A DNA stretch of 6,777 bases. Source: Minisyncoccota bacterium. GTDB taxonomy: Bacteria; Patescibacteriota; Minisyncoccia; UBA6257; JAAZHW01. Positions 1 to 5,421 of the stretch are shown here, piece after piece. Where the stretch lies: the NCBI GenBank assembly GCA_028696375.1, contig JAQVHD010000022.1, positions 1-6,777 on the forward strand, written 5' to 3'. The first letter of the stretch is position 1. Every line of letters begins with the position of its first letter. Position numbers and translations under genes: made by a program. The notes beneath the pieces are model-generated. The model had not been told where the DNA came from, did no database searches, and saw only the letters and a program-made list of their open reading frames with translations.

Positions 1-20
1 TTTGAATTTTGAATTTATTT

Positions 21-95
21 TGGTGCCCCTGGTAGGAGTCGAACCCACATCTCTCCCTTAGGACGGGATTGCTCTCTCCATTGAGCTACAGGGGC
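21..95 (-). tRNA. tRNA-Arg (anticodon CCU), CCA encoded
   Basis: The minus strand folds into a full cloverleaf of 75 nt. The 7-bp acceptor stem pairs 89-95 with 25-31. The D stem is GCTC/GAGC, the T stem GTGGG/CCTAC with loop TTCGACT, and the discriminator is A73 followed by a genomically encoded CCA (21-23). The anticodon loop is GTCCTAA, placing anticodon CCT at 60-62, which reads the Arg codon AGG. Oddities are a purine (G) at position 32 and an A27-G43 mismatch at the top of the anticodon stem. It is the only one of the three tRNAs here with an encoded CCA. No clear terminator is seen in the 20 nt beyond it. Confidence 0.95.
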
Positions 96-160
96 AAATA
101 TTTTGCGCATCTAAGTTTTCCTTCCGCCAAATTGCCAAAAGAGATACGAGTTCTCAATTT

Positions 161-1270
161 TTAATACTGATAAGCATCCACTACCAAGCCATCACCATCG
201 CGTAAAACGATGCGATCGTGGTTAACATTCATAAATTGATCTTTAGCAAACACATACCATTCTCTTTTAAAGAAATCCGGCGAGGATTGATAACGATCGA
301 CGCAAGTGGAATACCTATAATAATCTTTGAGGAATTGCTGGCAAGCAGGATCATTATTAAAACGATTAATATCTGTTGCAGAGGGAATCTGACAAACTCC
401 AAGACTATTAATAAATTGCTGACAAGCAGATGAGAAATAAGAGATTTCTGTATAACTGGGCCGAGGACAATCCTTGGGGAAAAGTGAACCAAAATTATAA
501 TCGGCATCCAAATAACCAAAACAGCGATTCAAATAAAAATTGAAACCAGAGGGACTTTTTTGACCTACAACAATCAAAGAATCACCAGTTTTTAAACTAA
601 TATTTTGATAAACTATGCTGCTATGGGGATAAAATAACCGAACGCCTGTAATAACCGTTGTGGAGCCAACTCCGGTAGCAAGGCCTGTTGTGATGGTAGA
701 GGAACCAAAAGAAGTTTCAATCGTCCAATCACTTACATCAATTTCTGGGCCAGAATTAAAAATAATTAATTTTTGAGGAACGCTACGAGGAAAAGCGTTT
801 GTAATTTTTACCCCCGTCTTTTCTGAAATATTTCCCCAAAAAGTACGAGTGGCTGGAGTGTTATCAGAAATGCCATCCTTTGTAGTGGCTCGCACGTGAA
901 AATGATAGACATGCTTTCCGGGTAAAAGATGAATTACTCGACTATTGGCTGTACTCTGCTGCCAATCTTTATCAATTTCATCAACTTTAGTTTCAAAAAG
1001 AATATCTCGTAAATCACCATCCCAAATAGCAACATACTGAAAAATCACATAAGGAGTAGTAGAAACTTCCTCCCAATCTTTTGGTCCATTGACAATAACT
1101 GTCTCGGGTCGCGGACCGGTGTAGGGAGTGGGATAAGGTGTTGCTGTCTGAATATATGAATTATTAGAACCAGCCCCGGGCAAAGGAACAGGCACGGGGC
1201 TGTATCGTAACGCAAATAGTACAATTACTAATGCAATTAAAAGGAAAACTATAGGTAGGGTTTTGGGCAT
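161..1270 (-). CDS. Membrane-anchored FN3-like / lamin-tail-domain surface protein
   Basis: This 369-residue protein is probably anchored in the membrane and exposed outside the cell. Residues 5-21 form one hydrophobic segment, followed by a Pro/Thr-rich stalk (about 24-55). Residues 56-147 resemble a fibronectin-III-like beta sandwich ending in the typical pattern HFHVRATTKDG...TPATRTF. Residues 150-369 read as a lamin-tail (LTD-like) domain: KITNAF, a SDWTI turn, SLKTGDSLIVVG, and a C-terminal strand RIVLRDGDGLVVDAYQY. The last part holds an insert with six cysteines (250, 268, 283, 293, 310, 323), suggesting disulfides. From memory, similar CPR proteins share this Cys-rich insert. Its ATG overlaps the hsp20 stop (TAATG), so translation is probably coupled. 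There is no strong Shine-Dalgarno and no enzyme motif; function is unknown, perhaps cell-surface adhesion or envelope structure. Confidence 0.8.
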   Translation of the reverse strand: MPKTLPIVFLLIALVIVLFALRYSPVPVPLPGAGSNNSYIQTATPYPTPYTGPRPETVIVNGPKDWEEVSTTPYVIFQYVAIWDGDLRDILFETKVDEIDKDWQQSTANSRVIHLLPGKHVYHFHVRATTKDGISDNTPATRTFWGNISEKTGVKITNAFPRSVPQKLIIFNSGPEIDVSDWTIETSFGSSTITTGLATGVGSTTVITGVRLFYPHSSIVYQNISLKTGDSLIVVGQKSPSGFNFYLNRCFGYLDADYNFGSLFPKDCPRPSYTEISYFSSACQQFINSLGVCQIPSATDINRFNNDPACQQFLKDYYRYSTCVDRYQSSPDFFKREWYVFAKDQFMNVNHDRIVLRDGDGLVVDAYQY

Positions 1271-1695
1271 TAGTCTTTGGTTTTAATTGGGATTTTTTTG
1301 GTTTGGGTTGAAGACTCTTTCTTGGGCATTACAATTTTGAGAACACCCTTTTCATAGGTGGCTTCTACTTTATTTTCATCTACTTCTGCTGGTAAACGAA
1401 CCATGCGCTCAAAAGAACCTTTCCGAATTTCTTTTCTCCAATAGTCCCTTTTCTTTTCTTCTTCGGTTTCCTGCATCTCGCCCTTGACGGTGAGAACTTG
1501 ATTATTAACAGAGACTTCTATTTTCTTCGGGTCAAAGCCGGGAATATTTAATTCAGCAATTACATCCTTCTCTGTTTGGTAAATATCCATTGCCGGTTCT
1601 TTAAATGCCGAAGACGGTACAATGGGTAATGCCCAATCTTCGTCTTCAAACCACTTCTCCAAATCTTCAAAAGGATTGCGAGGAACTAATTTCAT
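1270..1695 (-). CDS. Small heat-shock protein, Hsp20/alpha-crystallin family
   Basis: This is an ATP-independent holdase chaperone of 141 residues, a usual size for bacterial Hsp20. The N-terminal arm (1-33) contains NPFEDLEKWFED. The alpha-crystallin domain spans about 34-124 and includes MDIYQTEKDVIAELNIPGF, a VLTVKGE strand, and the family signature near 117-125 (GVLKIVMPK). The C-terminal tail carries the I-P-I motif (135-137) that docks neighbouring subunits in oligomers. The frame stays open to 1812, but those 39 extra codons would cover the promoter and the end of the upstream gene and look nothing like Hsp20, so I start at the ATG 1693-1695. No Shine-Dalgarno lies at normal distance from that ATG; an AAAGGT 21 nt upstream suits a 4-codon upstream ORF instead. 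The stop overlaps the next gene's ATG by one base. No CIRCE element is seen. Confidence 0.93.
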   Translation of the reverse strand: MKLVPRNPFEDLEKWFEDEDWALPIVPSSAFKEPAMDIYQTEKDVIAELNIPGFDPKKIEVSVNNQVLTVKGEMQETEEEKKRDYWRKEIRKGSFERMVRLPAEVDENKVEATYEKGVLKIVMPKKESSTQTKKIPIKTKD

Positions 1696-1706
1696 AGTGG
1701 TAGCAT
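1692..1706 (-). other. Possible 4-codon upstream ORF (MLPL) before hsp20
   Basis: In the predicted hsp20 leader an ATG at 1704-1706 opens a 4-codon frame (Met-Leu-Pro-Leu). Its TGA stop (1692-1694) overlaps the hsp20 ATG as ATGA. An AAAGGT (1717-1722) lies 10 nt upstream of this first ATG, a workable Shine-Dalgarno distance, but 21 nt from the hsp20 ATG. This suggests that ribosomes could load on the mini-ORF and restart at hsp20. It is short enough to be chance. Confidence 0.3.
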
Positions 1707-1735
1707 TTATTAACCGACCTTTGAATACTATTAAT

Positions 1736-1764
1736 ATTATAGCAAAATTAAGATTGAAAATCAA
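1736..1764 (-). promoter_or_regulatory. sigma70-type promoter for hsp20
   Basis: On the minus strand there is a -35 box TTGATT (1759-1764), a 17-nt spacer, and a perfect -10 TATAAT (1736-1741). Transcription would begin near 1729, giving a leader of about 34 nt. The -35 starts one base after the stop codon of the thioredoxin/DsbD-like gene, so hsp20 and the lamin-tail gene probably form their own two-gene unit. Confidence 0.75.
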
Positions 1765-1765
1765 G

Positions 1766-3391
1766 TTAACCAAACATGAGCCATGATGGTTTAAAAACAA
1801 GTAATAAGCCAATAATAATCATTAATAAACCACCGATCAGATGAGAATAAAGAGTATATTTATTTGATTTAGCCGCCACTTTCAAAGTCGTCATTGCCAC
1901 AACAAAGATGACTATATCATCTAGCATATACATGATGATGTACATTACCATATATAAGGCATACTGCCACGTTGATAAATGACTCATGGCTAAAACTTGG
2001 GTAAACACTACTGGGAGTCCGGCTGAGCAAACTAATTCCACTAAATTGACTGAAGCCGCTAAAGCAATAATGCCCACAACTGCCCAAAATAAAGATTGCT
2101 TTTTGACTGCCGCTTTCATTCGCTCAATAATTGTTTGCTTCTGCTTCTCGTCAGCAACATCACAAGTAACAACTTTTGTATTTTTTTCTTTAAAAAACTT
2201 TTTTAAGTTATAAACACCACCCCCTACCGCCACCAAAGCAATAATTACTCTCACCCAAAAAATTGCACCCACAAAAAGAATTAATTTCAACCACGCAGCC
2301 ATAAAAAGTAAATAAACTAGAGCTGAACTCAGTATAAAGACTGATCCTAAAATCCACATTCGTTTTCTGTCTTTCATTCCCAAAAGCAAACTAATCAAAA
2401 AAACCAAAACCCACATGGCGCAAGGGTTGAAACCGTCAAGGCCGCCTAAAATAATAGCTAAAAGCGGCAAGGAAAGATCTTTAATTTTTACTTCGCCCAA
2501 TAAAGGCACACTGATAGTTTCGGGTAAAACGGAATTGGTAGTTTGAAGATTTATAGAGGATATAAGATTGCCGACAATATCAGGACAACCTGTTTCTAGA
2601 GCACAAATAATTGCTTCTTCAATTGTTTTTCCAGTTGTAGCCTCATCATTCCAACCCAACACATAATTTTTTCCAATGACTAAAAATGGAATGGCCGCAT
2701 TCTCTAGTTGTAATTCTTCTAGAGTTTTTTTGAAAATTTCGAGATTTTCTTTTTTGGAAAGTTCCAAATACTCAACCTCGAGTGATGGATATTTTAGTTT
2801 TAAACTTTCTAAATAATTTTTTTCTGCTTTGCACAAAGGACAGCCGCTGCTTTCAAAAAAATAGGCTTTAATTGTTGGTTCTGGCGCTAAGGTAGGCGTC
2901 AATGAAGGTTGGGGAGTCGCAGCCGGCGTCGCAGAAGCAGTGGCTACTGCCGAACTCGTTGGCGTCAAACTAATTAGTGGAGCAACTAGATCTTTACAGG
3001 ATTGAACTAAACACTCTTTGACATAGTTTTCAATTTGAAGACCGGTTGTTTCGTCATTGTAATAACCTGACAGGGTATGCGAACCAACAATGGTAAAAGG
3101 GACTCCTTGAATATCAACATTGAGAGTCTTGCCGACTTTCATTAATAATTCTTGATTTTGCGTATTATACCAAACTTCAAAAGCCTGCACTCTGACTTGG
3201 GGATATTTTTGAGTTAATTGTTGTAGAAATGCCTCCTCTTTCGCGCAATGAGGACAACCATTACCCCAAAAAAAATAAAGATTCACCGTCTGGTTATCAG
3301 CGGCCAAAGTGGGGGAAAAATTGAAAAAAAGATTTCCAACAACAAAACTACAAAATAGCAAAGTTAATATCAATCGATAACGTGTACTCAT
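1766..3391 (-). CDS. Double thioredoxin-like + CcdA/DsbD-type membrane thiol-disulfide protein
   Basis: This 541-residue protein probably moves reducing equivalents across the membrane to extracytoplasmic thiol targets. A Sec-type signal or anchor occupies about 6-31. Thioredoxin-like domain 1 has CPHC at 46-49 and a cis-Pro loop GVPF (P98). A Pro/Thr/Ala/Ser linker (about 140-173) follows. Domain 2 has CPLC at 184-187 and AIPF (P235). The two domains look like an internal duplication; each ends in an aligned extra Cys pair (127/132 and 263/269). About six membrane segments follow (roughly 306-336, 346-369, 371-395, 435-467, 475-499, 515-533). Segment 1 carries NPC (C324) and segment 4 carries VELVCSAGLP (C455), matching the membrane Cys pair of the CcdA/DsbD family. 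Domain order differs from E. coli DsbD, so I give no symbol. A promoter overlaps the metK stop and would give an almost leaderless mRNA. An oxidative role is not excluded. Confidence 0.85.
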   Translation of the reverse strand: MSTRYRLILTLLFCSFVVGNLFFNFSPTLAADNQTVNLYFFWGNGCPHCAKEEAFLQQLTQKYPQVRVQAFEVWYNTQNQELLMKVGKTLNVDIQGVPFTIVGSHTLSGYYNDETTGLQIENYVKECLVQSCKDLVAPLISLTPTSSAVATASATPAATPQPSLTPTLAPEPTIKAYFFESSGCPLCKAEKNYLESLKLKYPSLEVEYLELSKKENLEIFKKTLEELQLENAAIPFLVIGKNYVLGWNDEATTGKTIEEAIICALETGCPDIVGNLISSINLQTTNSVLPETISVPLLGEVKIKDLSLPLLAIILGGLDGFNPCAMWVLVFLISLLLGMKDRKRMWILGSVFILSSALVYLLFMAAWLKLILFVGAIFWVRVIIALVAVGGGVYNLKKFFKEKNTKVVTCDVADEKQKQTIIERMKAAVKKQSLFWAVVGIIALAASVNLVELVCSAGLPVVFTQVLAMSHLSTWQYALYMVMYIIMYMLDDIVIFVVAMTTLKVAAKSNKYTLYSHLIGGLLMIIIGLLLVFKPSWLMFG

Positions 3392-3401
3392 CGTGTTTTC
3401 T

Positions 3402-3430
3402 ATTTTATGGTATTTTTAGTTTTTGGTCAA
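3402..3430 (-). promoter_or_regulatory. Promoter for the thioredoxin/DsbD-like gene, nearly leaderless
   Basis: On the minus strand there is a -35 box TTGACC (3425-3430, 5/6 match), a 17-nt spacer, and a -10 TAAAAT (3402-3407, 5/6 match). The -35 contains the metK TGA stop (3427-3429). Transcription would start near 3395, only about 4 nt before the ATG at 3391, and no Shine-Dalgarno is present. Read-through from metK (35-bp gap, no terminator) is also possible. Confidence 0.6.
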
Positions 3431-4392
3431 TGATCCCAAGGAAAATTTCGGCCAAAATGTCCCCAGCGAGCAGTTTCTTCGAAAATAGGTTTTCTTAAAT
3501 CCAAAAATTTAATAATACCGCGAGGTGTCAAATCGTAACCCTTAACCTCATCCTCTTGACCATCAACAACGACCTGTTTCATTAAAGGTTGCTCTTCGCC
3601 AATAGCATAGGCTAATCTGACAAAAACTTCTTTAGCTTTATATTTCTTTAAATAATCAACGGCAATTTTTCGAGCCAGATAAGCGCCACTCCGATCAACC
3701 TTGGTTGCGTCTTTACCGCTAAAAGAGCCACCGCCTACCGGCACATTGGGGCCATAACTATCAACCACTAATTTGCGACCGGTTAAACCGCTATCAGCAT
3801 CAAAACCGCCAATCCTCCAATCGCCAGCTGGATTAATATAATATTTTTCTGCTTTAATAATTGAACGGACTAATTTTTCTAATTTATTTTTTGGGGCATT
3901 CTGAAAACTTGCCACCACATTGAGAACTTTTTTATCGCAAATGGTCACTTGAGTTTTGCCGTCATAGGGATAGTGCTGATAAATTTTTTGACACAAATTT
4001 CTGGCTAATTCATATTCTAAAGGCATAAGCGTTTTCGTTTCTGATGTGGCGTAGCCATTCATAATACCCTGATCTCCGGCGCCGCCCTTTTCAACGCCAC
4101 GCGTAATTTCTGGACTTTGCTCTGCCAAATTAATTTTCAACTCAAAATTTTTGCCAACAAATTTTTGAAAAATTTTTCTCATTTCCTGATTACTTAATTG
4201 AACCTGGCTTTTTATTTCGCCCACCACTGCCACTAAATGATGGCCCGCTAAAATTTCAATCGCTGTCCGACTGAATGAATCTTTTTTTAAATAGGCATCG
4301 AGTAAAGCATCGGCCATTTGATCGCAGATTTTATCCGGATGTTTGGGCGAAACAAACTCCGCTGTCTTGATCGATGACTGTTTCCTCTTCAT
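3427..4392 (-). CDS. metK: S-adenosylmethionine synthase (compact form)
   Basis: This cytoplasmic enzyme makes SAM from ATP and methionine. The family motifs are in order: HPDK (18-21), E46 and E59 (matching E. coli E42 and E55), GAGDQG (104-109) of the catalytic loop, KTQVT (146-150), INPAG, DSGLTGRK (200-207), GGGSFSGKD (220-228), KVDRS (231-235), YAIG, and the closing GHFGRNFPW. All the main ATP-, Mg- and K-binding residues I can align appear kept. At 321 residues it is some 60 shorter than E. coli MetK (384). The loss comes from loops before GAGDQG, before KTQVT and before INPAG, plus the C-terminal tail, and not from a frameshift. The N-terminal block reads EFVSPKHPDK instead of ESVSEGHPDK. 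It is preceded by a SAM-I riboswitch and terminator. No Shine-Dalgarno precedes the ATG; the leader there is A/U only. Confidence 0.97.
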   Translation of the reverse strand: MKRKQSSIKTAEFVSPKHPDKICDQMADALLDAYLKKDSFSRTAIEILAGHHLVAVVGEIKSQVQLSNQEMRKIFQKFVGKNFELKINLAEQSPEITRGVEKGGAGDQGIMNGYATSETKTLMPLEYELARNLCQKIYQHYPYDGKTQVTICDKKVLNVVASFQNAPKNKLEKLVRSIIKAEKYYINPAGDWRIGGFDADSGLTGRKLVVDSYGPNVPVGGGSFSGKDATKVDRSGAYLARKIAVDYLKKYKAKEVFVRLAYAIGEEQPLMKQVVVDGQEDEVKGYDLTPRGIIKFLDLRKPIFEETARWGHFGRNFPWDH

Positions 4393-4405
4393 ATTTTTAA
4401 AATTT

Positions 4406-4438
4406 AAAAAAGAAAAACCCTTCCTAAAAAGAAAGAGT
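4406..4438 (-). terminator. Riboswitch-controlled intrinsic terminator upstream of metK
   Basis: In the RNA the arm ACUCUUUC (4431-4438) pairs with GGAAGGGU (4417-4424) over 8 bp including two G-U pairs. The loop is 6 nt, and a U-rich tail (4406-4416) ends about 14 nt before the metK ATG. A competing antiterminator can form: AAAAGGGAAGA (4451-4461) pairs for 11 bp with UCUUUCUUUUU (4426-4436). This uses the end of aptamer P1/P4 and the left arm of the terminator. It is the expected OFF-switch layout: SAM bound, P1 held, terminator forms. Confidence 0.8.
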
Positions 4439-4440
4439 CT

Positions 4441-4558
4441 CGACTTGTTATCTTCCCTTTTAAGGGTCTGGATTTGGCACCTTCTTTAAGAAATTTTCCT
4501 TAAAAGGTTGCCGGCGGATCAGAGGGCCAGATCCCTTCCCGCACTCTTGATAACTTCG
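4441..4558 (-). promoter_or_regulatory. SAM-I (S-box) riboswitch aptamer
   Basis: Transcribed on the minus strand, this leader carries the S-box core in order. P1 is GUUAUC (4549-4554) with GAUAAC (4447-4452), extended outside by CGA/UCG. P2 closes with GCGG/CCGC and contains CUGGCCC (4524-4530), followed by CGGCAACC with GCAACC at 4506-4511. P3 runs between CCUU and GAAGG with an A/U-rich tip. The SAM-binding joining segment GAAGGUGCCAAAUCC is at 4470-4484, and a short P4 (CCCU/AGGG) at 4455-4466. The match to the known consensus is close and the downstream gene is metK, a classic S-box target. It should repress metK when SAM is plentiful. Confidence 0.95.
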
Positions 4559-4575
4559 ATATTCAATTTGATTTC

Positions 4576-4603
4576 ATTATAACCAACCAGATCTTTCTGT
4601 CAA
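4576..4603 (-). promoter_or_regulatory. Consensus sigma70-type promoter of the metK leader
   Basis: A perfect -35 TTGACA (4598-4603) and a perfect -10 TATAAT (4576-4581) are separated by 16 nt. Transcription would start near 4569, about 11 nt before the riboswitch P1. The -35 touches the stop codon of the nuclease-like gene (4604-4606). A strong constitutive promoter followed by a riboswitch is the usual S-box arrangement. Confidence 0.9.
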
Positions 4604-5341
4604 TTATTCTTCTTTTTGCCTTAAAGCAAAATATTTACAGTAATCGCAATCATCACTGGCTAAAGGCATTTTATCTGAATCAAGCGTTTTTTTAATTTCC
4701 CAAAGCGTTGGCTCCACCCATGAGTCATTGCCTTCATACGGTAAGACAGAAATATCGAATTCTAGTTTGCCATCAAAAGCAGCCCGATCAGTTTTCCCAT
4801 TGCAATAAACAAAGTAACCGGTATTTGAAACTTTAAAACCATTTTGACGGAAAAGCCATTGATAAATTTCCATCTGTCTTTTATAAGAATCTTTCCAAGC
4901 TTCATCCAGTGTGATTTCATTTTGGGAGCTGGTGCTTTTAAAATCAACAATATAAACGGTTCCCTTATCATCCACCCAGACATCATCAATAGCGCCATAG
5001 ATTTCTAAATTGGTAGGCCGATGATAATAACGAATACCAATGCGATTATTGCGCCAATCTTTAATACGCTCATCATTAAGAGGCCGCAACTTCATTCCAT
5101 AACGTTGCAATAATGGATAAGCCGCTTCGGCTACGCGATGAATATCAAATTCTTTTTTTAATAAAGAGTCAACGGCTTGATTCAAAGTAAAAGGAAATCC
5201 CGGCGGGCGGGAAATACCCAAACGCACATCTAAATAAAAACAGCGCGGACATTCCACAAATAATTCTATTTTTGAGCGACTTAAAGAAAAAGGTTCGCTT
5301 GAATTGGGTTGATAAAGATTATATTCTCGCTGATGCATCAT
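4604..5341 (-). CDS. PD-(D/E)XK nuclease-fold protein with Cys quartet (RecB/Cas4-like)
   Basis: This 245-residue protein is probably a DNA nuclease of the RecB/AddB/Cas4 branch, or a derivative. From its first Met, SRSKIELFVECPRC gives C31 and C34. E64 lies in the LLKKEFD helix. GAIDDV holds the metal ligand D119, and VDFKS holds D133 and K135 of the D-x-K motif. QMEIY (156-160) is the Q-x3-Y motif typical of RecB-type nucleases. C232 and C235 near the C-terminus, with C31/C34, could bind an Fe-S cluster as in AddB and Cas4, though those use a one-plus-three spacing. No cas gene, helicase or Rec partner is adjacent. The frame is open to an ATG at 5420-5422, but that would include a strong terminator of the previous gene, so I start at ATG 5339-5341 (a second ATG follows at once), where the promoter predicts the mRNA 5' end. 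Confidence 0.8.
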   Translation of the reverse strand: MMHQREYNLYQPNSSEPFSLSRSKIELFVECPRCFYLDVRLGISRPPGFPFTLNQAVDSLLKKEFDIHRVAEAAYPLLQRYGMKLRPLNDERIKDWRNNRIGIRYYHRPTNLEIYGAIDDVWVDDKGTVYIVDFKSTSSQNEITLDEAWKDSYKRQMEIYQWLFRQNGFKVSNTGYFVYCNGKTDRAAFDGKLEFDISVLPYEGNDSWVEPTLWEIKKTLDSDKMPLASDDCDYCKYFALRQKEE

Positions 5342-5347
5342 TTTATT

Positions 5348-5375
5348 ATTGTACCAGATTTTAATTTTTTCTAAA
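5348..5375 (-). promoter_or_regulatory. Extended -10 promoter of the nuclease-like gene, predicted leaderless
   Basis: There is a -10 TACAAT (5348-5353) preceded by TG (extended -10, TGG just upstream), with a weak -35 TTTAGA (5370-5375) at a 16-nt spacing. The expected start, about 7 nt past the -10, falls on or next to the ATG at 5341, and no Shine-Dalgarno exists. It lies just downstream of the preceding terminator, where a new promoter is needed. Confidence 0.6.
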
Positions 5376-5384
5376 AGCGGAAAT

Positions 5385-5412
5385 AAAAAAGGCGACGCTT
5401 CGCGTCGCCTTT
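5385..5412 (-). terminator. Strong intrinsic terminator after the YwgA-like gene
   Basis: An 11-bp perfect stem pairs AAAGGCGACGC (5402-5412) with GCGTCGCCTTT (5388-5398) around a GAA loop, with three more U after the stem (5385-5387). It begins 9 nt past the stop codon of the YwgA-like gene. It is the clearest factor-independent terminator here apart from the riboswitch one. Confidence 0.92.
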
Positions 5413-5421
5413 GGGCATTCA

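Noticed and set aside
1..20. Short A/T-rich direct repeat (TTTGAATTTTGAATTT) at the left edge
   Set aside because: It is too short and low in complexity to call a repeat or attachment site without the flanking sequence.
109..138. Possible promoter for tRNA-Arg (TTGGCA at 133-138, TTAGAT at 109-114)
   Set aside because: The -10 matches only 3 of 6 bases and the spacer is 18 nt. The position is sensible but the match is too weak to list.
218..433. Plus-strand open frame of 71 codons
   Set aside because: It lies wholly inside the lamin-tail gene on the other strand, has no recognisable domain and no Shine-Dalgarno. The same applies to plus-strand frames at 1986-2213 and 6290-6472.
1696..1812. 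39-codon N-terminal extension of Hsp20 up to an ATG at 1812
   Set aside because: It would run through the promoter and overlap the end of the upstream gene by 47 bp, and its residues do not resemble any Hsp20 arm. The ATG at 1695 gives a normal family length.
2875..2965. Pro/Thr/Ala-rich coding stretch as a DNA repeat
   Set aside because: It encodes the flexible linker between the two thioredoxin-like domains, and I see no exact tandem DNA unit.
4762..4998. Minus-strand open frame of 78 codons
   Set aside because: It overlaps the nuclease-like gene in another frame, and its residues look like an out-of-frame translation; the same holds for 229-519 within the lamin-tail gene.
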